Below, in pieces: positions 22,045 to 23,761 of a DNA stretch of 23,761 nt. Source of the stretch: an uncultured Collinsella sp. (GTDB lineage Bacteria > Actinomycetota > Coriobacteriia > Coriobacteriales > Coriobacteriaceae); assembly GCA_900544385.1 (NCBI GenBank), contig UQVD01000022.1, positions 1 through 23,761 of the forward strand, read 5' to 3'. The notes beneath the pieces are model-generated. The model was not told the origin of the DNA. It did not search any database and was given only the letters and a program-made list of their open reading frames with translations. The translations under genes and the position numbers were made by a program. Position 1 is the stretch's first letter. Each line of letters begins with the position of its first letter.

Positions 22045-23730
22045 ATGGCAGACGCTAAGGATTTCCTGTTTGAGATCGGTACGGAGGAAATGCCCTCCGC
22101 ACCGCTGAACAATGCCGTCAAGCAGCTTGGCACCATGATCGCCAAGGGCCTCGACGAGGCCGGTCTGGCCCACGGCGAGGTCCGCGTGATCTCGAGCCCA
22201 CGTCGTCTGGCTGCGCTCGTGGCCGACGTCGCCACCGCGACCGATGAGGTTCACGAGGTCAAGCGTGGCCCCGCGGCCAACATTGCTTTCGACGCTGACG
22301 GTAACGCCACCAAGGCCGCCCAGGGCTTTGCCCGCAAGTGCGGTGTGGCTGCCGAGGACCTGGTCCGTCGCGAGGACACTGACGGTCGCGAGTATGTGTT
22401 CGCCGAGAAGAATATTCCCTCCGCACCGGCAACCCCGATTCTGACCGCTCTGTGCGAGAAGACCATCGCCGGCCTGCAGTGGCCCAACTACCGCTCCCAG
22501 CGCTGGGGCCACGAGCACGCCACGTTCGTGCGTCCGGTCCGTTGGATCTGCTGCCTTTTGGGCGAGGATGTTGTGCCTGTGTCGTTTGCCGACGTGACGA
22601 GCGGCAACACCACGCGTGGTCATCGCGTACTTGGTCCTGGTGACCATGTGGTTGCCAGCCCCGCCGTCTACGAGCAGGTGCTCGAGGACGCCGGCGTGCT
22701 TTCTGCCGAGCGTCGTCGTGAGGCCATCCTCGCCGGTATCGCCGAGGTCGAGGCTGCCCGCCCCGGCTGCCATGTCGATACGCCCAAGAAGGTCTTTGAG
22801 GAGGTTATCAACCTCTGCGAGTGGCCGACGGTGCTCGTCGGTACCTTCGATGAGGAGTTCCTCAAGGTCCCGCACGAGATCATCTGCGAGTCCATGCTCA
22901 CCAACCAGCGCTACTTCCCGATCTATGACGGCGAGGGCAAGCTCACGCGTGAGTTCGTGGTCGTCTCCAACAGCAAGCCCGAGAACGCCGAGCGCGTGAT
23001 CGACGGCAACGAGCGCGTCGTGCGCGCCCGTCTGGACGACGCAAAGTTCTTCTACGAGGAGGACCTGAAGATCTCCCTCGACGAATTCCGTGAGCGTCTG
23101 GCCAAGGTTGCCTTCCAGGAGAAGCTCGGTAGCGTGCTCGCCAAGTCCGAGCGCATCGAGCAGCTCGCGCTCGCTATCGCCCGCGAGGCTCATCTGGGCG
23201 CCCATCTTGCCGCCGACGCTGCTCGCGCCGCGCACCTGTGCAAGGCAGACCTGGTGTCCAACGCCGTCGTCGAGTTCACGAGCCAGCAGGGCGTGATGGG
23301 CGGTTATTACGCGACCGCGATGGGGGAGAACGACGAGGTCGCCCACGCCATTCGCGATCATTATCGTCCCCGCTTTGCCGGTGACGAGCTGCCCGAGGGC
23401 ACCGCTGGCTGCATCGTGGCCTGCGCCGACAAGCTCGATACCATCGCCGGTATCTTTGCCATCGGCGAGCCCCCGACCGGCTCCTCCGACCCCTACGCGC
23501 TGCGTCGTGCCGCTATCGGCATCATCAACATCCTGCGCGACCGTCTGCCGATCGACCCCACGTCGCTCATCGACTTCGCCCTCGAGCTTTACAGTGAGCA
23601 GGGCATTGAGTTCGACGCCGCCGAGGTCGCCCAGCAGGTTCGCGACTTCTTCCATGGCCGCCTTGTGAGCATGGCCCGCGACGAAAAGATCCCGGCCGAT
23701 ACCGTTGCCGCCGTCTCCGCGGTGCACATC
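22045..23730 (+). CDS. glyS: Glycine--tRNA ligase, beta subunit (3' end missing)
   Basis: Beta subunit, which binds and recognises tRNA-Gly. Genuine sequence covers 562 codons, from MADAKDFLFEIGTEEMPS to SAVHI. Typical segments include ISSPRRLA, KRGPAANIAF and ESMLTNQRYFPI, followed by the HD-like region LCKADLVSNAVVEFTSQQGVMGGYYA and GSSDPYALRRAAIGI. Family members are about 690 residues, so roughly 130 residues, including most of the C-terminal anticodon-binding-like domain, are missing. The apparent last six residues LSLIHI and the TGA at 23749-23751 are encoded by the sequencing adapter and must be ignored. AGGTGG (22031-22036) is eight bases upstream of ATG 22045. Confidence 0.97.
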
Positions 23731-23761
23731 CTGTCTCTTATACACATCTGACGCTGCCGAC
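23731..23761. other. Nextera adapter sequence (artifact)
   Basis: Bases 23731-23749 are the reverse complement of the Tn5 mosaic end, and 23750-23761 continue into the Nextera read-1 adapter. This is library sequence and creates a false stop for glyS on the plus strand and a false MYKRQ start on the minus strand. Confidence 0.98.

Noticed and set aside
21139..23745. 868-codon open frame on the minus strand opposite glyQ and glyS
   Set aside because: It begins in adapter sequence (MYKRQ), runs antisense across two conserved genes, and has a repetitive composition. GC-rich codon usage in glyQS simply avoids antisense stops.
1..23761. Mobile elements, CRISPR arrays, tRNA or rRNA genes, toxin-antitoxin or defence genes
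   Set aside because: All sizeable non-shadow frames are explained by conserved housekeeping families, and no direct-repeat arrays, transposases or cloverleaf-like stretches were seen by eye.

Overview
This window is a gene-dense stretch of bacterial housekeeping chromosome. It looks like a high-GC Gram-positive of the Coriobacteriia, probably Collinsella or a close relative. That placement is an inference from strong GC bias at third codon positions, frequent TTG starts, and the neighbourhood of a TIGR03960/TIGR03936 radical-SAM pair, rplU-rpmA-obgE and rpsP-khpA-rimM-trmD-lepB; no search was run. Both ends are not biological: bases 1-50 are an Illumina P7/index/Nextera adapter and 23731-23761 is the opposite Nextera adapter. 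The genuine insert is therefore 51-23730.

Layout. (1) 129-3237: a zinc-ribbon membrane protein, a cyclophilin-type prolyl isomerase with its own promoter, and a TPR membrane protein. (2) 3353-12958: a long co-directional unit with tight junctions, mreB-mreC-mreD-PBP2-rodA (the rod-shape elongation machinery), then a DUF697-like protein and two radical-SAM-family genes. (3) 13026-17028: rplU-rpmA, a terminator-like hairpin, then obgE-nadD-yqeK-rsfS (ribosome assembly, NAD and Ap4A metabolism), closed by a strong intrinsic terminator. (4) 17125-18339 (minus strand): dinB, the only reverse-strand gene, convergent with rsfS and divergent from rpsP, with a candidate SOS-type operator. (5) 18580-21067: rpsP-khpA-rimM-trmD-lepB (small-subunit maturation, tRNA m1G37 methylation, signal peptidase). 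(6) 21130-23730: glyQ and a 3'-truncated glyS.

The genes fall into two functional themes: lateral cell-wall growth (mreBCD, PBP2, RodA, perhaps the membrane proteins around them) and ribosome/translation maturation (L21, L27, ObgE, RsfS, S16, KhpA, RimM, TrmD, GlyRS). Many junctions place the stop codon TAG inside the Shine-Dalgarno sequence of the next gene, which suggests translational coupling. There is no gene-free stretch over 300 bases. I saw no insertion sequence, CRISPR array, prophage, tRNA or rRNA. I found no convincing new multi-gene system. The most useful second looks are the adapter-made glyS end, the DUF697 protein in the elongation operon, the possible attenuator before obgE, and the dinB operator.
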